From Viscum album (lineage: Eukaryota; Streptophyta; Magnoliopsida; Santalales; Viscaceae): a stretch of 64,000 bases of DNA. The stretch is from NCBI GenBank assembly GCA_963277665.1, contig OY728122.1, positions 2,127,426,024-2,127,490,023 on the forward strand. Reading direction: 5' to 3'. Every line of letters begins with the position of its first letter. The stretch's first letter is position 1. Made by a program: the position numbers and the translations under genes. The notes below the pieces were generated by a model that was given only the letters and a program-made list of their open reading frames with translations, was not told where the DNA came from and did not search any database. This document shows, one piece after another, positions 47,961 through 61,464 of the stretch.

Positions 47961-50459
47961 TGTGATTTTCACTACCATCATATGTCATGATCAGAGTAGG
48001 GATGGAAATCTATCATGGCCTTTTCATTTTCCTTTTCAAAAAGAGATAATAACCCACGAGTTCTGCCTCCAACATGCCACAGTGTGGTGAACATTAGCAA
48101 GGGTATTAAATATCAGGGAATGGGTGGAATTAGCCTTTTGGTTGTAACCATGATTTTTAGATAAGATGTATCAGCCTAAAAAAATCCAATATATATATAA
48201 TAAGTAAAAAACCATGCCATATTAATGTTTAATGTATAAATGTAATAAATACAATGAAAATATCCAATGAAAAAACAAAATAAAACTATGAAATGGAATA
48301 TAAACTATCCCAAATGTCCATGATAATAATTTCCAACAATGAAGTCTAATCTCCATGGATGCCTAAAAATAGTTTCATATATGTTGAGTGGGAATACAAG
48401 TATACATAGTTGGAAAATATCATGTCCCACATGTACTAGTGGATAAGCATACTAATGACCCTATGAGAAAATAGAATAAACCAAAACACACATATTAGGG
48501 TATATTATCTACCACAAACTCACCAAGGCACACAAAAAAATCACATAGTTCATGTAATGTAAATAATAAGCACCACGATGATAGGGTACCCCACACCTAG
48601 GCCACATAACCCATCGCATACCACTCGTAGACACCTGTTCTGCAAAACTACTTCCTTATCCAAAAGAGTCTTAGGAAACACACCTCACCCACAGACACCT
48701 AGGCCTTAGCACAACACCACAACCTACCCGAAGAGTATAGGGATACAAAATCCTATAAGAGGGAGCAATTAAGACCCAATAACCAGCCATTCATTCTCAC
48801 ATCATGATATTGGGATTGGACACCCTCCCCCATAACAATGGTCTTGTTCATAACATAGTGCTCAACACAGGTGGGGTGCATATTGAAATCACATGGATCT
48901 ACAAGTATATATATAGGCACCAAAAACTCACCCCATCCTATGATTTTTTTTAAAAACCAACCTAAAACACTACTTTTTATACTAACCCTATATGTATATA
49001 TCAGAACGAGAGAAGGTCACTTACCAATTTGATAATTGAAAGCATCTTGAATCCCATTTATTTTGTTTTTAATACAATTTTACTAGTTATTCCATACCTA
49101 CCTCGGAATCATTCAAACACAATACAACACATGTAACATCATAACCCACAAAAACTTCCCAAAAGATACTTGAAACCCAGGGAGAAAGGCCCATGAAAGG
49201 TGACACAAGGCTTTTTCAATGTTATACCTCCAAAACCATCCTCAAGAAACTAGCTTCCTGAAATTAACTACATCTAGGAAAAAAATCAACTAGCTTTTGA
49301 AACCACTATATACTCCCCTGCCCTGAGTATCGTTTCAATCACGTCACCACCATTCATTAATGTAATGTCATACTATCCTCTATATGAACAAATTAAACTC
49401 CATCACACCTCATCAAAACCCTACTCGGAAGTCCCTCTACCCAACCACTTCCCAGATGCAGTCCAACTGCCTAACAAGTTCATCCAATCCATAATCAAAC
49501 AATCCCTCAACCTGAGATTCCATTACACCACCTATACCACCTCATACTCACAACCAAATCACTATATGATCAACACAAGGCCTAATAGAACCACACACAA
49601 CACACATCCACACTAAACACTCAATGTATATTATGATTTAGCCACAATCATTCTTTATTTTCACTTTCATTATTCAAGGGTGATCACAAAATATATTTCA
49701 ATCCTAGGGAATTCATTTCATTAAGTGGGTGTACGTGGTTAATGATTTTCATAATTTTATGCCATTCGACGAGAAAACAAATATAAATATTCAAATTTAA
49801 TACTAGTGTGCAAACATAGGCCACCAACAACCATGATTTTCAGAAAGCATACAACCCTTACAAAACACAAAACACAAAATGGATAATGGATAACATATAA
49901 AATAGAGAGATCATCAACATCATCTTCCCATAACCTCTTTTGTTACATCTTATTGTCTTAATTTAATTGGTTTCAACCAAAACCACATGAATACATATGT
50001 ACTCCCACCTCGCATGATACATAAATATATGTAAGACAAAGGGATCACTTCCTAAATGAACAGACAATCAACAACTCCTCCTTACGATAAAAAATGGGGG
50101 GTCGTTCAAGCAGTTGGAAACTACATTGGAAAATTTAATCCACACCTAAAAAATAGATGTGAATAATCGAGGAATAATTATTATGAGTGCACGAAGAGGA
50201 AATAGAAAGGGGTTGAAAGATGAGTGGATCATGGGATTATAAAAACTAGATCCCATATCAATACAGGGGAAATAGATTCAAGAGACGTTAAAGTAGGATT
50301 GTGGTTAAGACCACATGTCTTGACTATTTCAAAGTCTATAGAGTGTTAAAACATTAATTATATAATTTACGTCCTTTTAAATCCATTTAGAAACACTCAA
50401 ACATGTTTAGGAACTCGATTTGGGTGAAATAAAATGTAAGAGGGGGAAACTATAAAAAC

Positions 50460-50830
50460 ATGGAATGAATCCTTGATGGGTGAGCCACTGACATGAGTGG
50501 ACTCCAAACAGTCAGAAATGCATGACATAGTGTTGGATGAACCACTGATGTAGATCCACTGACTCGACTCACCCACACATGTCAACGATGCCTGACTCAC
50601 CGATAGCGGACCTAGTAATGCCTCAACCTACTGATATCCAGAAATAATGATGCCCTGACTCACTGACACCTAACCTACCAATGCCTTGACCTAACATTGA
50701 CATGACTCACTAATTTCCAACCTACTAATTCCTCAACTGACTGATAACCTGACCTACTGATGCCCTAACTCATCGACACCCTGGCCAACTGATGCCTTGA
50801 CCTACCGATGCCCTTACACAGCGTTTTCTG
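50460..50830. repeat. Degenerate tandem repeat of TGATGCCCTGACCTAC
   Basis: More than a dozen irregular units built on CTGATGCCCTGACCTACTGA, 16-26 bp each, with words such as CCACTGAC, ACTCACTGACACC and GCCTTGACCTACCGATGCC. Positioned in U3 of the E6 LTR. Confidence 0.65.
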
Positions 50831-50950
50831 AGCTACCATTTGAAGAACACAAATTTTGGGAAACTCAAGAAATAAACTAATTATGCCTCCAAGAACACCC
50901 AAACAAAATAATTTGACAATTTGATAGATAGGTGAGGTTTAAGACATTAG

Positions 50951-51400
50951 ATCAGATACCTATCAAACTATTTACCCCCTCAAGAATTCAATACTAATCC
51001 CAGATGAAAGAGGGGTCTGAAAAGCCACCCTGTAAGATACCTCACAAGTATAAACCGCCCTATGTTTCTTCAAATATAGAGTGAATCATAAAAATCCAAG
51101 AACTCCCCCACCTACATCTATTAACCCAAACAATAACATGATACCCGACTCAAAAACCAACTATCCAGACACTTGAATTATGGAATTACATCTTCCATAT
51201 GAAGACACTATCTGGTCTGGGTGACATTAACACTCATACACATGTTCATTGAAATCTCAATTAATGTGTGTTGACTAGGAATATTGTCACCCATTTTCAT
51301 GTTTTAGGACTTCATCAAACACTATTGAAAAAGGACGCAACCCATCTTAATAAAAACATGGATCAAGAACTACCTCCAAAAGAAATAACCTAGAAAAATT
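50951..51400 (-). other. E6 region between pol and LTR
   Basis: Should hold the end of pol and the PPT. Apart from the purine-rich segment (minus strand, 50978-51000) nothing is readable. Confidence 0.35.
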
Positions 51401-52660
51401 AAAACAACCCTATTATTGGGCACACATATACGCTTATCCCTCCCAAGTACTCTCTTCCAATCCACAAAGCCTCCATAAACCAACAAATCAAAAGAATTTT
51501 CTATATATAAATCACCTTCTCCTGACGATCCTGGATCTCCACTGTTCACTCCGTGATTGTTGTGTTATCGTCAATATCCAATTCTACCTAGTCCCCTAGA
51601 AGGGTATCCGTTCCAACTCTACCCAACACCTATAAAGGTCTGATGAACCAGGGGGAATGCATGCTCCCTCTAGTGAACCTCCAATTACCATGTCATGGGA
51701 AAAAAATCAAGAACACATGGTCCCCAATATATAAATCCAAGGACCTCCTCCTATGATCAATATATGACTTCTTCTTGTCCTTTGTTGTCTTCATTATCTC
51801 ATGTACATGATACAACTTCTCTCTCATACACTGCATTGGGTATTGACCATGAACATGTGCCTCCCCCAATTCTTTATAGCACAAAAGTGAATGAAATGGC
51901 CTTCCATATAAACCCTAGAATGGAGACATGATAATTGAAGAGTGATATTTATTATTGTAAAGTAACTCAAATAAGGGAATGTGGCATACCCACATTCATA
52001 AAAAGTCCATAAAACAGGACTACAACATGTCCTTCAATGTTTGGATGGTCCTCTCTATCTTCCCATCACATTGAGGCAAGAAATTATTGTTGAGGAATAA
52101 TTGACTGACAAAAGTGTATTGTAATCCACTCTAGAAATGTTATGAAAATAGTGTATTTTGATTAGTGATCATGGATCTTCGAACCACAAGAATCCCCACA
52201 ACCTCAACTATATACCATCATTCCAAGGCATCCACTATGATCATCTCCTTAATCGCAAATAATTGATCACATTTCATTTTCTAATCCACTTCAATCCATA
52301 TTCAATCATAGACTCCCCATGTCATGGGTGGACCTGTGATGAAATCCATTGAGATGTCATCCCACTTCAACATGGGGACATCTAAGGGATGCAACAAACT
52401 AGTGGGAACATTGTGCTCAGCCTTCAGCTACTGTCACACCTAACACTTCACCACAAACTCCGCCACAACCTGTATAATCTTGGGCCACCAAAACATCTCT
52501 CTCAAGAAACAATACATATTCGAAACTCATCGGTGTACCCATAAGGCTGATCTGTGAAACTAATAGATAACTCCATCGTGCATTGCCACTGGGAAAAACA
52601 ACAATTCATAGAAGAATGTCTCATTCAGACCATCCTCTAACCAAACATCTAGAGAATCAT
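51400..52660 (-). pseudogene. pol: E6 integrase fragment
   Basis: Read on the minus strand from 52655 down. Zinc-binding region FWWPKIIQVVAEFVVKC followed by KAEHNVP; core start LKWDDISMDFITGPP (about 52340-52380; first catalytic Asp present); then shifts and stops; DGKIERTIQTLKDML (about 52020-52075, catalytic Glu present; E3 has DGQSERTIQTLEDML); C-terminal part KTTKDKKKSYIDHRRRSLDL and IGDHVFLIFFP (51693-51800), and ILDRQEKV-like sequence near 51510. RT and everything upstream are missing because E7 begins at 52661. Confidence 0.8.
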
Positions 52661-53206
52661 TAAAGTGAACCATGCTTAAAATACATGGATATTATATCTT
52701 TTTAGATGAATAATCAGTACAATACTAAAATTTACGAGAGGGTACCATAATAGTTTAGAGTATTTAGAAAATTGGGAACAAAAGTTTCTATCATGGTGTA
52801 AGATCTTTAAAGTCTCCCATAAAGATCTCCACCATTAGTACTTCTACGTAAATAATATTTTCCTAACCGGGAGAAAGGAAACATTAATATAGGTGATCTG
52901 GAATTCTCAGTATGGGTAAACAATGGATGCATGTATGTATAAAGATGAGAAAAGGGGTATGATTATGTGATTGTGAAAATAGAATATCATACCTTGTATA
53001 ACAATGATCATACACATGAATCATGGAAAAATGATTAGTAGTTCATAAGACATGAATCAAAAGGAACTAAAGGACATAATCCATGAGGATTTACATAAGA
53101 TTATTACATCAAATATTAGATACACATAAAAATGTAATGATTTCCGTAGTATCAAAGGCATCAATCCCAATACCATCTTAGTTGAAGAAGTCCTTTACAG
53201 AACTGG

Positions 53207-53530
53207 GTGAACCCCTGTTCCAGCCTTGTGTCACTGAACTGGGTAAACAATCATTACATCCCTTTATTAGTTATTGAGTAAAACCTCATTCCAACATTGT
53301 ATTAATGAACCAAGTAATAAAATTTTCCAACACTGTATTACTGAACTGAGTAAACCCTCATTTTAGCCATATATTATTGAACTGAGTAAACCCTCATTAT
53401 AGTCCTATTTTATTGAACTGAGTAAACCAACATTCCATCCCTATATTAATGTACTGAGGAAACCCTTATTCTTTCCCTGTATTACTGAAACGATTAAACC
53501 CTCATTTTAGCATTGTCTGTCTCATTAGAT
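53207..53530 (-). repeat. 36-bp tandem array, nine units (E7 3' LTR)
   Basis: Plus-strand unit core GAACTGAGTAAACCCTCATT. The GT of GTAAA falls at 53207, 53243, 53278, 53314, 53350, 53386, 53422, 53458 and 53494 (TT in the last), so the period is 36 with one single-base slip. Read on the minus strand each unit holds TGAGGGTTTACTCA, able to form a small hairpin. Confidence 0.88.
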
Positions 53531-55584
53531 ATAATTCATTACCAAATGCATTTTTAGGAGATATTGGTCCCACCCATCATATAATGAAATCATAAATACA
53601 TGTTAAACGTGATCCTAAATAATTATATAATATCCCACAACATAAAATGTGCATCATAATCTTGTAATCATATTATAACCTATACAAGAAGTTACATATT
53701 TCATAATCATTTCATCAGAAGCATATCCTGTGAAAGAGAAATAGATTACATATTCGCATACCTCATCAAGGAGATAGGGTTTTCATAAATACCGTGACAT
53801 TAAACAAAACCCATCCATAGAAAGTATATGAATGGAACCTTGAGACCATTTCCTTGAAATGCATGGGAAATATCAATTGATGTCATATTTGATGGAAAAT
53901 ATATTTTAAAACCATTTTTATCAAAAAAAATCATTCTTGTTTGAAAAGGTATTTTTAATATCATGAACCATTTGAAAATAATTTTAGTGGAAAACACCTT
54001 TAAAAATATTTAAATGAGACAAGAAATCATTTTGAAAACCTTTTTCCATGAAAATAATTAAAATAATCTTGCAATAATTTTAAAAAGGTTTTTATTTGAA
54101 AACACATAAAAACAATTAATAAAATCATAAAAATGTTTTGAAAATGATTTCTTTAAAAATAAATTGGATACTTATAATGAAATCTTTAAATGTTTAGAAA
54201 ATCATTTCATCATGAAAACCTATAAATGAATCTTGAAAACGTTTTGAAACCCATTTCATTGAGAGGACATTCAAAACATGTAAAAAGTCAAGAAATATTG
54301 ATTAAAACTTGTTTTCCATAAAAACATATAAAATAAGATTGAAATAATTCTGAAAATAAATCTCATTAAAATTACATTTAAAAACCCATTCTTAATGAAT
54401 ATCCTTTTAAATAATGAAAATTGGATCTTCGATGAAATGACAATAGGTAAATTTGTACATGACGTATGAGGTTAAAAGAACATTCCTTTTGCACGTTAAA
54501 AATGATAGAAAAGTGCCTTGTTTAGAAAAAAATTAAATACCCCCTTGAATTGATTAGTATAATAAATAAAGTGTAAAATTTTCTTTTAGATAATATATTG
54601 TAATCTAATTATATTCTTGGAAACTTTATTTAGAAAACATACATTTACGAATGAAGACAGGGTAATGTTGGGCTTTCCTAAATAAATTCTTAACTATATT
54701 ATGTAACAAAGAGTAGAAAATTATACCAATATATGAGTATATTATCCAATTATAGAGTATTAGTAATCATATAAATTTAATTGAGATATGGATCATTATA
54801 TCTCATCAGATGATGCATAAACATAAATAATCTCGATAAGCAATGAGATTGTCTCAACAAACTCTTACAACTTCATATATTGGGATCATGCCCTCATTAT
54901 AAGGAAAAAGAAAATTAGATGAATAATATAATATCCTGAAAATATTAAATTAATGATATGGAACATAAAATGAAAGAATATTCTCCCCAAAAAAGTGTAT
55001 AGGTTCATTAAAAAACATGAGTCTCAATGAAGACAAATTGAGAGAAAACATTATTACCGATTTGGTATCTTTTGAAACATAAACCCCAGGAAAAAAAGGA
55101 TCATAAAATGGGGATGTGTATACACATAAAATAGAGTATAATATACATAGAATAAAATCAAGGTTAGTAAATTTAACACACAAAAATAATGGGTGGTGAA
55201 CATAGCTTTTATCTCATAGAAATTAAAAGTGAGATGAAATCCCCTTACCTTGCATCTTAACTCTCTCCACACATTTACATCATTATTTTATAATACATAT
55301 ATGTTTATTATACATATTTTAAATAATAAATATTTTTTATATATATTACCATATATTCTTTCATTATGACATTATATTATTCTCCTCTTAATGATCTTAT
55401 GTTAAGGTTTCTCTTAGGGTAATATTATATTTGTTCTTCACATGTGTCTTAATTTGTTTTATAGTTGATCCTAATACTTATACAATGATTAAAAAATGTT
55501 TAACATGATATAAGTATCATGTATATTCAATATAAATATATTATAATAATAAAAATAATAATGAATTTTATAATGGAATACACT

Positions 55585-56021
55585 ATTCATGAAGACGATA
55601 AGTCGGACGTACGCATGAATGTTGTCTTCCATTTTTGTTGTTGTGTCGAAGGAATGTATTTAAATGAAATATATATAATTTTTCTATATATATATAATTA
55701 TTATATTATAATTAATATATCATATATACTATATAATTTCATTAATCACATTCTTAATACATTCAATTTGTTGTGTGAATGAATCTCATCGCTTTGAGGG
55801 GGCGGTAGTCCACACTTTCTCAAACAAGATTATCATATTAACACCAATTGGAATATAAAAACATATGTGTTAAAATATGAATACATAATCTTAATGAAAT
55901 AATGAATATAATATATTAAATTAATAAATATATTTTCCATAATTATTCCCACCATGATTGGTGGTAAATGAGAAATAAACAATCATCGTTTCGGGAGGTA
56001 GTGGTTCGGTGTACACAGAAA
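55585..56021 (-). repeat. Three hairpin modules in the E7 3' LTR
   Basis: At 55585-55620 (arms ATTCATG/CATGAAT), 55793-55824 (arms TTTGAG/CTCAAA) and 55989-56021 (arms TTTC/GAAA). The loop, read on the minus strand, keeps GTAC...CTACC-like sequence. The second copy has entirely different arm sequence that still pairs. Confidence 0.7.
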
Positions 56022-56365
56022 TAGTATTTTTAACATCCATTAGATGGAGGTGTGTGAAAGTGTTGGTCAGACACTTTTTCATTAAAATATACTATTATAT
56101 GGAGGATTATTGTGTGGTAACACAATAATGGAATATAAATAGTGGAGGGTGTGGAGAAGGAAAATAAATGGAAGGATCATGAGAGAAGACGTTTCCACTA
56201 AATTGGGTATCATTTTTTGGTTTGTGACAAAATACTTCATTTAAAAGCTTTGATCCCAAATATAGGACTCCAGGTATATGGATGGATTTTTGGGAGGCAA
56301 TTTGGTCAGGTTTTGTGAGATCATAATTGACTTTATAGGTGTGAATAATTGGTTGACTTTATGCC

Positions 56366-56373
56366 TTTTTATA
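56366..56373 (-). promoter_or_regulatory. E7 3' LTR TATA box
   Basis: Minus strand CCCCTCCACTATAAAAAGGC, upstream of the hairpin modules in LTR sense. Confidence 0.6.
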
Positions 56374-56599
56374 GTGGAGGGGAGTGATACTTTTGAAAAT
56401 ATCAAAAGGAATTCAATAATGGGAGGTTTATAATACCTAATGGTCCTCAAAAATGGAAAAATAATGGAGTAATGGAGAAAAATGGTCGAGATAAACCACA
56501 TATAATCCCAAAAAAATCATTTTAATTATTCGGTTCCATAACTTCTAAGATTCTCCAATTTTAATATTTTGGTTTTTTATTAAAGCATCTAGTTTTCTA

Positions 56600-58460
56600 A
56601 TATAATTAATTTAATAGTTATGAATAAATTAAATAGATAAATATTATAAAATAAATATAGACATAATTTCTAACATTATAACTAACTTATAATATTAAAA
56701 TACCATTTTTGTAACTTAAATTTTATACAATCATATGTGATGTGCTAAAACACAACATGAACCAAGACAGTCTTAGCAACATATTTACATAATATGGGTC
56801 AATATGTTAATTATAGAAGATTATTTATTACATTAATATAAAATATGTAATATATATTAATATTTATATGTCACTTTTCGGAATATAGTATTTTTATCAA
56901 TTTTAAATCATTTTTAAATATTCATTAATATTAAAATAATTATAATGTCAGTTTTGACATTATTTATTTTTGTTAATTTTAAAAAATCAATATTATATTG
57001 GAATAAAAATATAAGAGGTTAAAAAGTATGGCACATGATATATTAATTTAAATAAATAAATAAATAAAATAATTCAATCAACTAAATTCTATTTTAATAT
57101 CCATTGTATCATTTAATTTAGTTAATTTTAAACTACTTAATCATTATATTGATGATTCTTAAACATTTTAAGTATATAAACCATATCTAAAATATATCTA
57201 TAGTATATAATGATAAAAATAACCCATATATGATTCAAATGAATATGTATAACAAAAAATATTATGTTCTTTTCATATCACAATGATTTATAAATGTTAA
57301 AGGTATGGAATGTTCCCTTTTTGTCTCTTTCATTTCTTACCCTTTTTTATTTGGAACATCCATTTAATAATATCTCCATAACCAATATATTTTGAACCAT
57401 GTGGGAAAATGGTCAATTTTTGTAAACCAATGGAATTTTGACATGTTTCCATGTTATTTTGGTCTTTTATATTAGGGTTTAGTCCTTTATTATGTATAAT
57501 TGTACCTTAATCACTACGATTAATTTTAATCACATTCACAAATAATTTGTGTCCAAAAAAGATAATCTTATTAGACCACAAATATCATAGTAATTACATA
57601 TATGTATGTAGGATTTTTGAAATTATAATAATAGAATTGAGAAATTTATTATTAATGCTAACCCCAATACAAGGTGAAATAATGGGATTTTATAGTAGAA
57701 AAATGTTCAAATGATTATTATGTTTTTATATTAATTTTAAAATTGATATTGATTTTAATTAAATTAATTGTATAAATTGATCTATAATTTAAAATATTTT
57801 ACTCTAAAACCAATATAAATTATAATTTATCACTAATAATTATTTAAATGAAAAGGTTATTTTTAACATAATTGTAGTAAATTTCATAATTCATAAAAAA
57901 AATAATGTTTCTCATAAATACCCCAAATATTTAACCTAGGATAATTTCAATGTTTTGAAATAAAAAATGAAGTTTATTTTTCCCAATTCAATTTAAAAAT
58001 GTGTTTAAAATTACTTTCATTATTATAAAAATTACATTTGAGAGAACAATGTTTTTAAAATAAAACAACATTAGAAAAAATCATATCATTCATTATAAAT
58101 ATGTTTTGTATTTAAAAAAATTATGTAAAATATTTTTGAAGTAGTAATTAATATTAATATAATTATGATTAAAAAAAATTTTATAATTACCTGATTTAAT
58201 TAATTATATATTTATATAGAAATGTGTTTCATAGTAACTCAATGTTGCATGCATCTTACGGCCTGTCTTTGATCCATATATTTCAAGCCAAGCATGTATT
58301 TAGTGTCATAGAAGACAAGTTGGAATTGTGTGTTAAAGGAATGACGGAAATAGTGTTTTTATATTTATATAAATAATAAATGGACTATAAATAGTTTCAT
58401 GTGAAATGAAAAATATAAAAAAGATAGATTAATTCCAAACAAAGTTCTCAAAATATTGTG
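56600..58460 (-). other. E7 LTR U3, no gene
   Basis: Very AT-rich. No ORF comparable to the E3 LTR ORF is present. Confidence 0.5.
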
Positions 58461-58470
58461 GTATAACATT

Positions 58471-58485
58471 CTAACCCTCTTAAAA
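58471..58485 (-). other. E7 polypurine tract (worn)
   Basis: Plus strand CTAACCCTCTTAAAATG corresponds to E1 CTACCCCCCTTAAAATG read in reverse. It follows the LTR start and fixes that boundary. Confidence 0.75.
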
Positions 58486-59829
58486 TGAATTTCACACTCA
58501 AAATTCGTTTGTTTCTTAATGTTTAATACTTGTAATTCTAATTAATAGAAACCCAAATCATAAATGTGAATACTAAAACATCCCTTAAAATGGGAAATTT
58601 CAAAGAATAACAGTATCCCAAAGTAACAAATAAATATAATTTCCCATGGGAGAACATTGGTGAACACTGAAAACATGGATATGGAAGAAAAATCATACCA
58701 TCATGTTCGGATGGAGAGTGATTAAGAACATGGTTTGAAAAATGTTTACAAAAAGAGTTCCATAAACAGTTAATGACCAAAGGGACCATTCAATTCATAA
58801 AAAATATAGTTATAGGACAACATTTTTTGTATCAAGAAATGTAAGAGTTCATTAAAAGATATTCTAGCTTGGTTTCTAGAAAATTTCACCCAATATTGTA
58901 TTTTCTTCTACTTAACCTCCTTCTATAAAAAATTAATTAATACTTTTTCATTCCTAAAGTAATAACATATCCAAAATTCCATGATATTCCATCCCAATTT
59001 TCTTTAGTTACCATCCACACAAGGTATCTTGAATGGCTATCCAATATGCACAAATCTTTATATATATGATAACACTATAATATTACTAAATTAATATAAA
59101 GTCTAACATAAATATTCCACAAATGGATAACATCATAACCCCACTAACAGAACAATATTCATGGATTTCTAAATAAGGTTATAAAATTAAATTACCATTG
59201 ATTCCCTTGTATAACACAATGTAGATCTTGGTCGTCACATTCTAAACATGTGAATACCATAATAATATATTCTCTTGAAATATGTTAATAACTTGAATTA
59301 CTATAAATCATTTTGAAAAACATGAATTATTCATTATTCTAATGGTTAATGGATACATCTCTAAAATCAAAGAAGTTGAATAGTTAATCCTTGGTGACAT
59401 TGTACATTTTTTCAAAATTTAGTTCCAGTGAATTATGGACTATCGAAATCAATTATTCATATCTAGTATATCTTTATCAAAACATAATTATATTGGTGTC
59501 AAGAATTTATTAAGGTTTACCTTAGATTAATCAAAATATCACCATTAAATAAATTTACTTTTCCATTTCATCATCCAAATTCAACATTTCAATTCTTATC
59601 CTTAATGAAAACATATACAGAAAATATTGATATATTTTTCATGATTCTTATAACATAGTCTTTTAATTCCATAACAAAAATACTTCATTTACACAACATT
59701 ATTAATAAACCATTACACAAATATTATTAACATATTACTTGATACCTCTTTCCAATAATTTTAAATAAGAATCCTGTCATAACATTTATCCATCTCAATT
59801 TAATCATGGTTATCTAAAACCACACATAC
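58486..59829 (-). other. E7 interior without recognisable coding
   Basis: AT-rich. The part next to the PPT aligns with E1 near 2950-2990. No protease, RT or integrase motif was found. Confidence 0.5.
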
Positions 59830-60260
59830 CATTCGTATTTCATTATTGGTTTCATCATCATCAATAGAAAAACCATTACATGAACCAACTTGTTAATTTT
59901 CATCAGGATTGTTTTATAAAGGACATTGATTATCATAATTACCATACTTTCCACATTTAATTAAATAATAAATTTATAATACCATATGGAGGAAAACATT
60001 AACATCCTTTTAATTTACCAAAGTCTTAATTTTTCCCATGCAGTCACATGCTTTGTGTCCTAACTTTCCACAGATAAAACCCCATTTTTGTGTTCTAGGA
60101 AATTCAATTAGGTGATTGTTTCCACATTATTGGTAGAGAGTAAACTGAATCTTCATTCCTTTATAGTATCCATTACCCAAACTCTCAAAGAAATCCTTTT
60201 TTATCTTCCTTGGTGAGTCTAAGAGTTTGTTAAGGTAATCATTGTTACCATGATCCATGA
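59830..60260 (-). pseudogene. gag: E7 gag remnant (nucleocapsid part)
   Basis: Minus-strand frame from about 60260: MDHGNNDYLNKLLDSP, KGMKIQFTLYQ-stop-CGNNH, then WGFICGKLGHKACDC (first knuckle, first Cys lost; about 60036-60082), then KCGKYGNYDNQCP (second knuckle, His replaced by Asn; 59919-59957), then an acidic DDDETNNEI tail. Each part lines up with E1 gag (KKLKFPSCKSCGKWH, CFGCGKEGH, CFKCGMYGHYANQC, DDDEETTNEI). Confidence 0.75.
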
Positions 60261-60908
60261 AAATTGATTAGGAATTATCACATAATCATTCACTCCAGTG
60301 ATAAACTCACATAACTTCTCATCTAATAATATTCCACCACATTCAACATTAAACTAGTTCCTTCAGGTTCCCACTTTGACTAAAATGAGAAGCATAGTAT
60401 AAACATTACATTTCATAGGTGAATACCACATAGTCCTGAAATGAATTACATATATGATTTCAATGTCCAAAATAATTCTATGATCTATGAAACGTCAGGT
60501 ATTTCCAAGGTTATTAATAGATAACATTTATCTAAATCCATCATTATGGTTCATGAAGAGTTTGTGACTTCCAAAATAATTTCCCCCATAAATGTCAAAT
60601 GAAGTGTGCATCATGACCCGTTGTGGTGTACTAGATTACCCTAATTCCAGCTGAGATCATCTTTTTAGAGTTGTTACCCCTAGGTACATATATAATAGTG
60701 CCAAATCCTATTTTAGTATCCAGATATGGATTAATTTCATGGAGACCAGTCACACTATCTTTCACCAAAATTCGAGTACATTTTCCTTAATGTTAACTCA
60801 TCCTTATATATATCCATAAATACATCCCCAGAAATATCCTTATAAATAATCCTAGGGATCTCACAAATATTTTCTCATCATATTTTTAATGGTTGAAAAA
60901 TCCTTTCC
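60261..60908 (-). other. E7 leader and lost gag N-terminus
   Basis: The 60 bases nearest the PBS align with the E1 leader (minus strand GAGATCCCTAGG at about 60850-60862, as in E1 near 811-830). No capsid motif could be read between. Confidence 0.5.
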
Positions 60909-60920
60909 TTCGATACCAAC
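60909..60920 (-). other. E7 primer-binding site
   Basis: Minus strand GTTGGTATCGAA, matching TTGGTATCAGA with small changes. It lies directly before the 5' LTR end (CTATA). Confidence 0.75.
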
Positions 60921-61464
60921 TATAGAAACCCTATATTAACATACAAGGATATTTAATCTTTTTAGATGAATATTCAGTACATTACAGGAATACATTCCAT
61001 AGGACTATAATAGTTTAGTGTATTTGGAAACAATGATGAAAAGTATTCTATCATAGTGAATGATCTTCAAAATCTCCCATAAATATCTCCACATTTAGTA
61101 AATCTACCTAAAACCTTTCTTCATAACCAGGAGAAAGGAAACTTTGAGATGGGTGAGATGAAATTCCCAGTCAGTGTAAACAAAGGAGAAATGTATGTAT
61201 AAACATGAGCATAAGGGTATTAGAATATTTCCATGAAAATAGAATGTCATACCCCGCATATCAAATATCATACACATGAATCATGGAAAAAAGCATGGCA
61301 GTTCATAATACTTGAATCGATAGGAACTAAAAGACATAATCCATGAAGCATAACATAGGATTAAGAAATATAATTATGAAAAAATAAGTATAAACAGATT
61401 TACATATTAACCAATGCATTAATTAAAAGACCATATTAGTGGAAAAATTACTTTATTGGACTAG

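Larger units (their letters stand above)
46661..50950 (-). repeat. E6 3' LTR (far end approximate)
   Basis: Minus-strand LTR of about 4.3 kb. The near end is TGTAAGAACC at 46661, directly after the E4 gag trace. The far end is placed near 50950, where the minus strand GAATTCTTGAGGGGG (50978-51000) resembles the purine-rich lead-in to the PPT in E3 and E1. No second copy is in view. It contains an 11-base C run (47097-47107), an AT microsatellite, a GC-richer stretch (48500-49700) and tandem repeats near the LTR start. No gene seen. Confidence 0.4.
52661..58468 (-). repeat. E7 3' LTR, 5.8 kb
   Basis: Minus strand runs from TGTTATACCACAATATTTTG (start, at 58468; compare E1 TGTAACACCCCGAGATTTTT) to the end at 52661. 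Longer than the E1 LTR, partly because of the nine-copy array and AT-rich stretches at 53700-55250. The region 53540-53600 matches E1 6940-6980 (GATGGGTGGGACC). Confidence 0.8.

Noticed and set aside
47893..48090. 65-codon frame with IYIYIYIY
   Set aside because: Translation of an (AT)n microsatellite.
49365..49616. 83-codon plus-strand frame
   Set aside because: His/Thr/Pro-rich low-complexity translation inside the presumed E6 LTR; no supporting feature.
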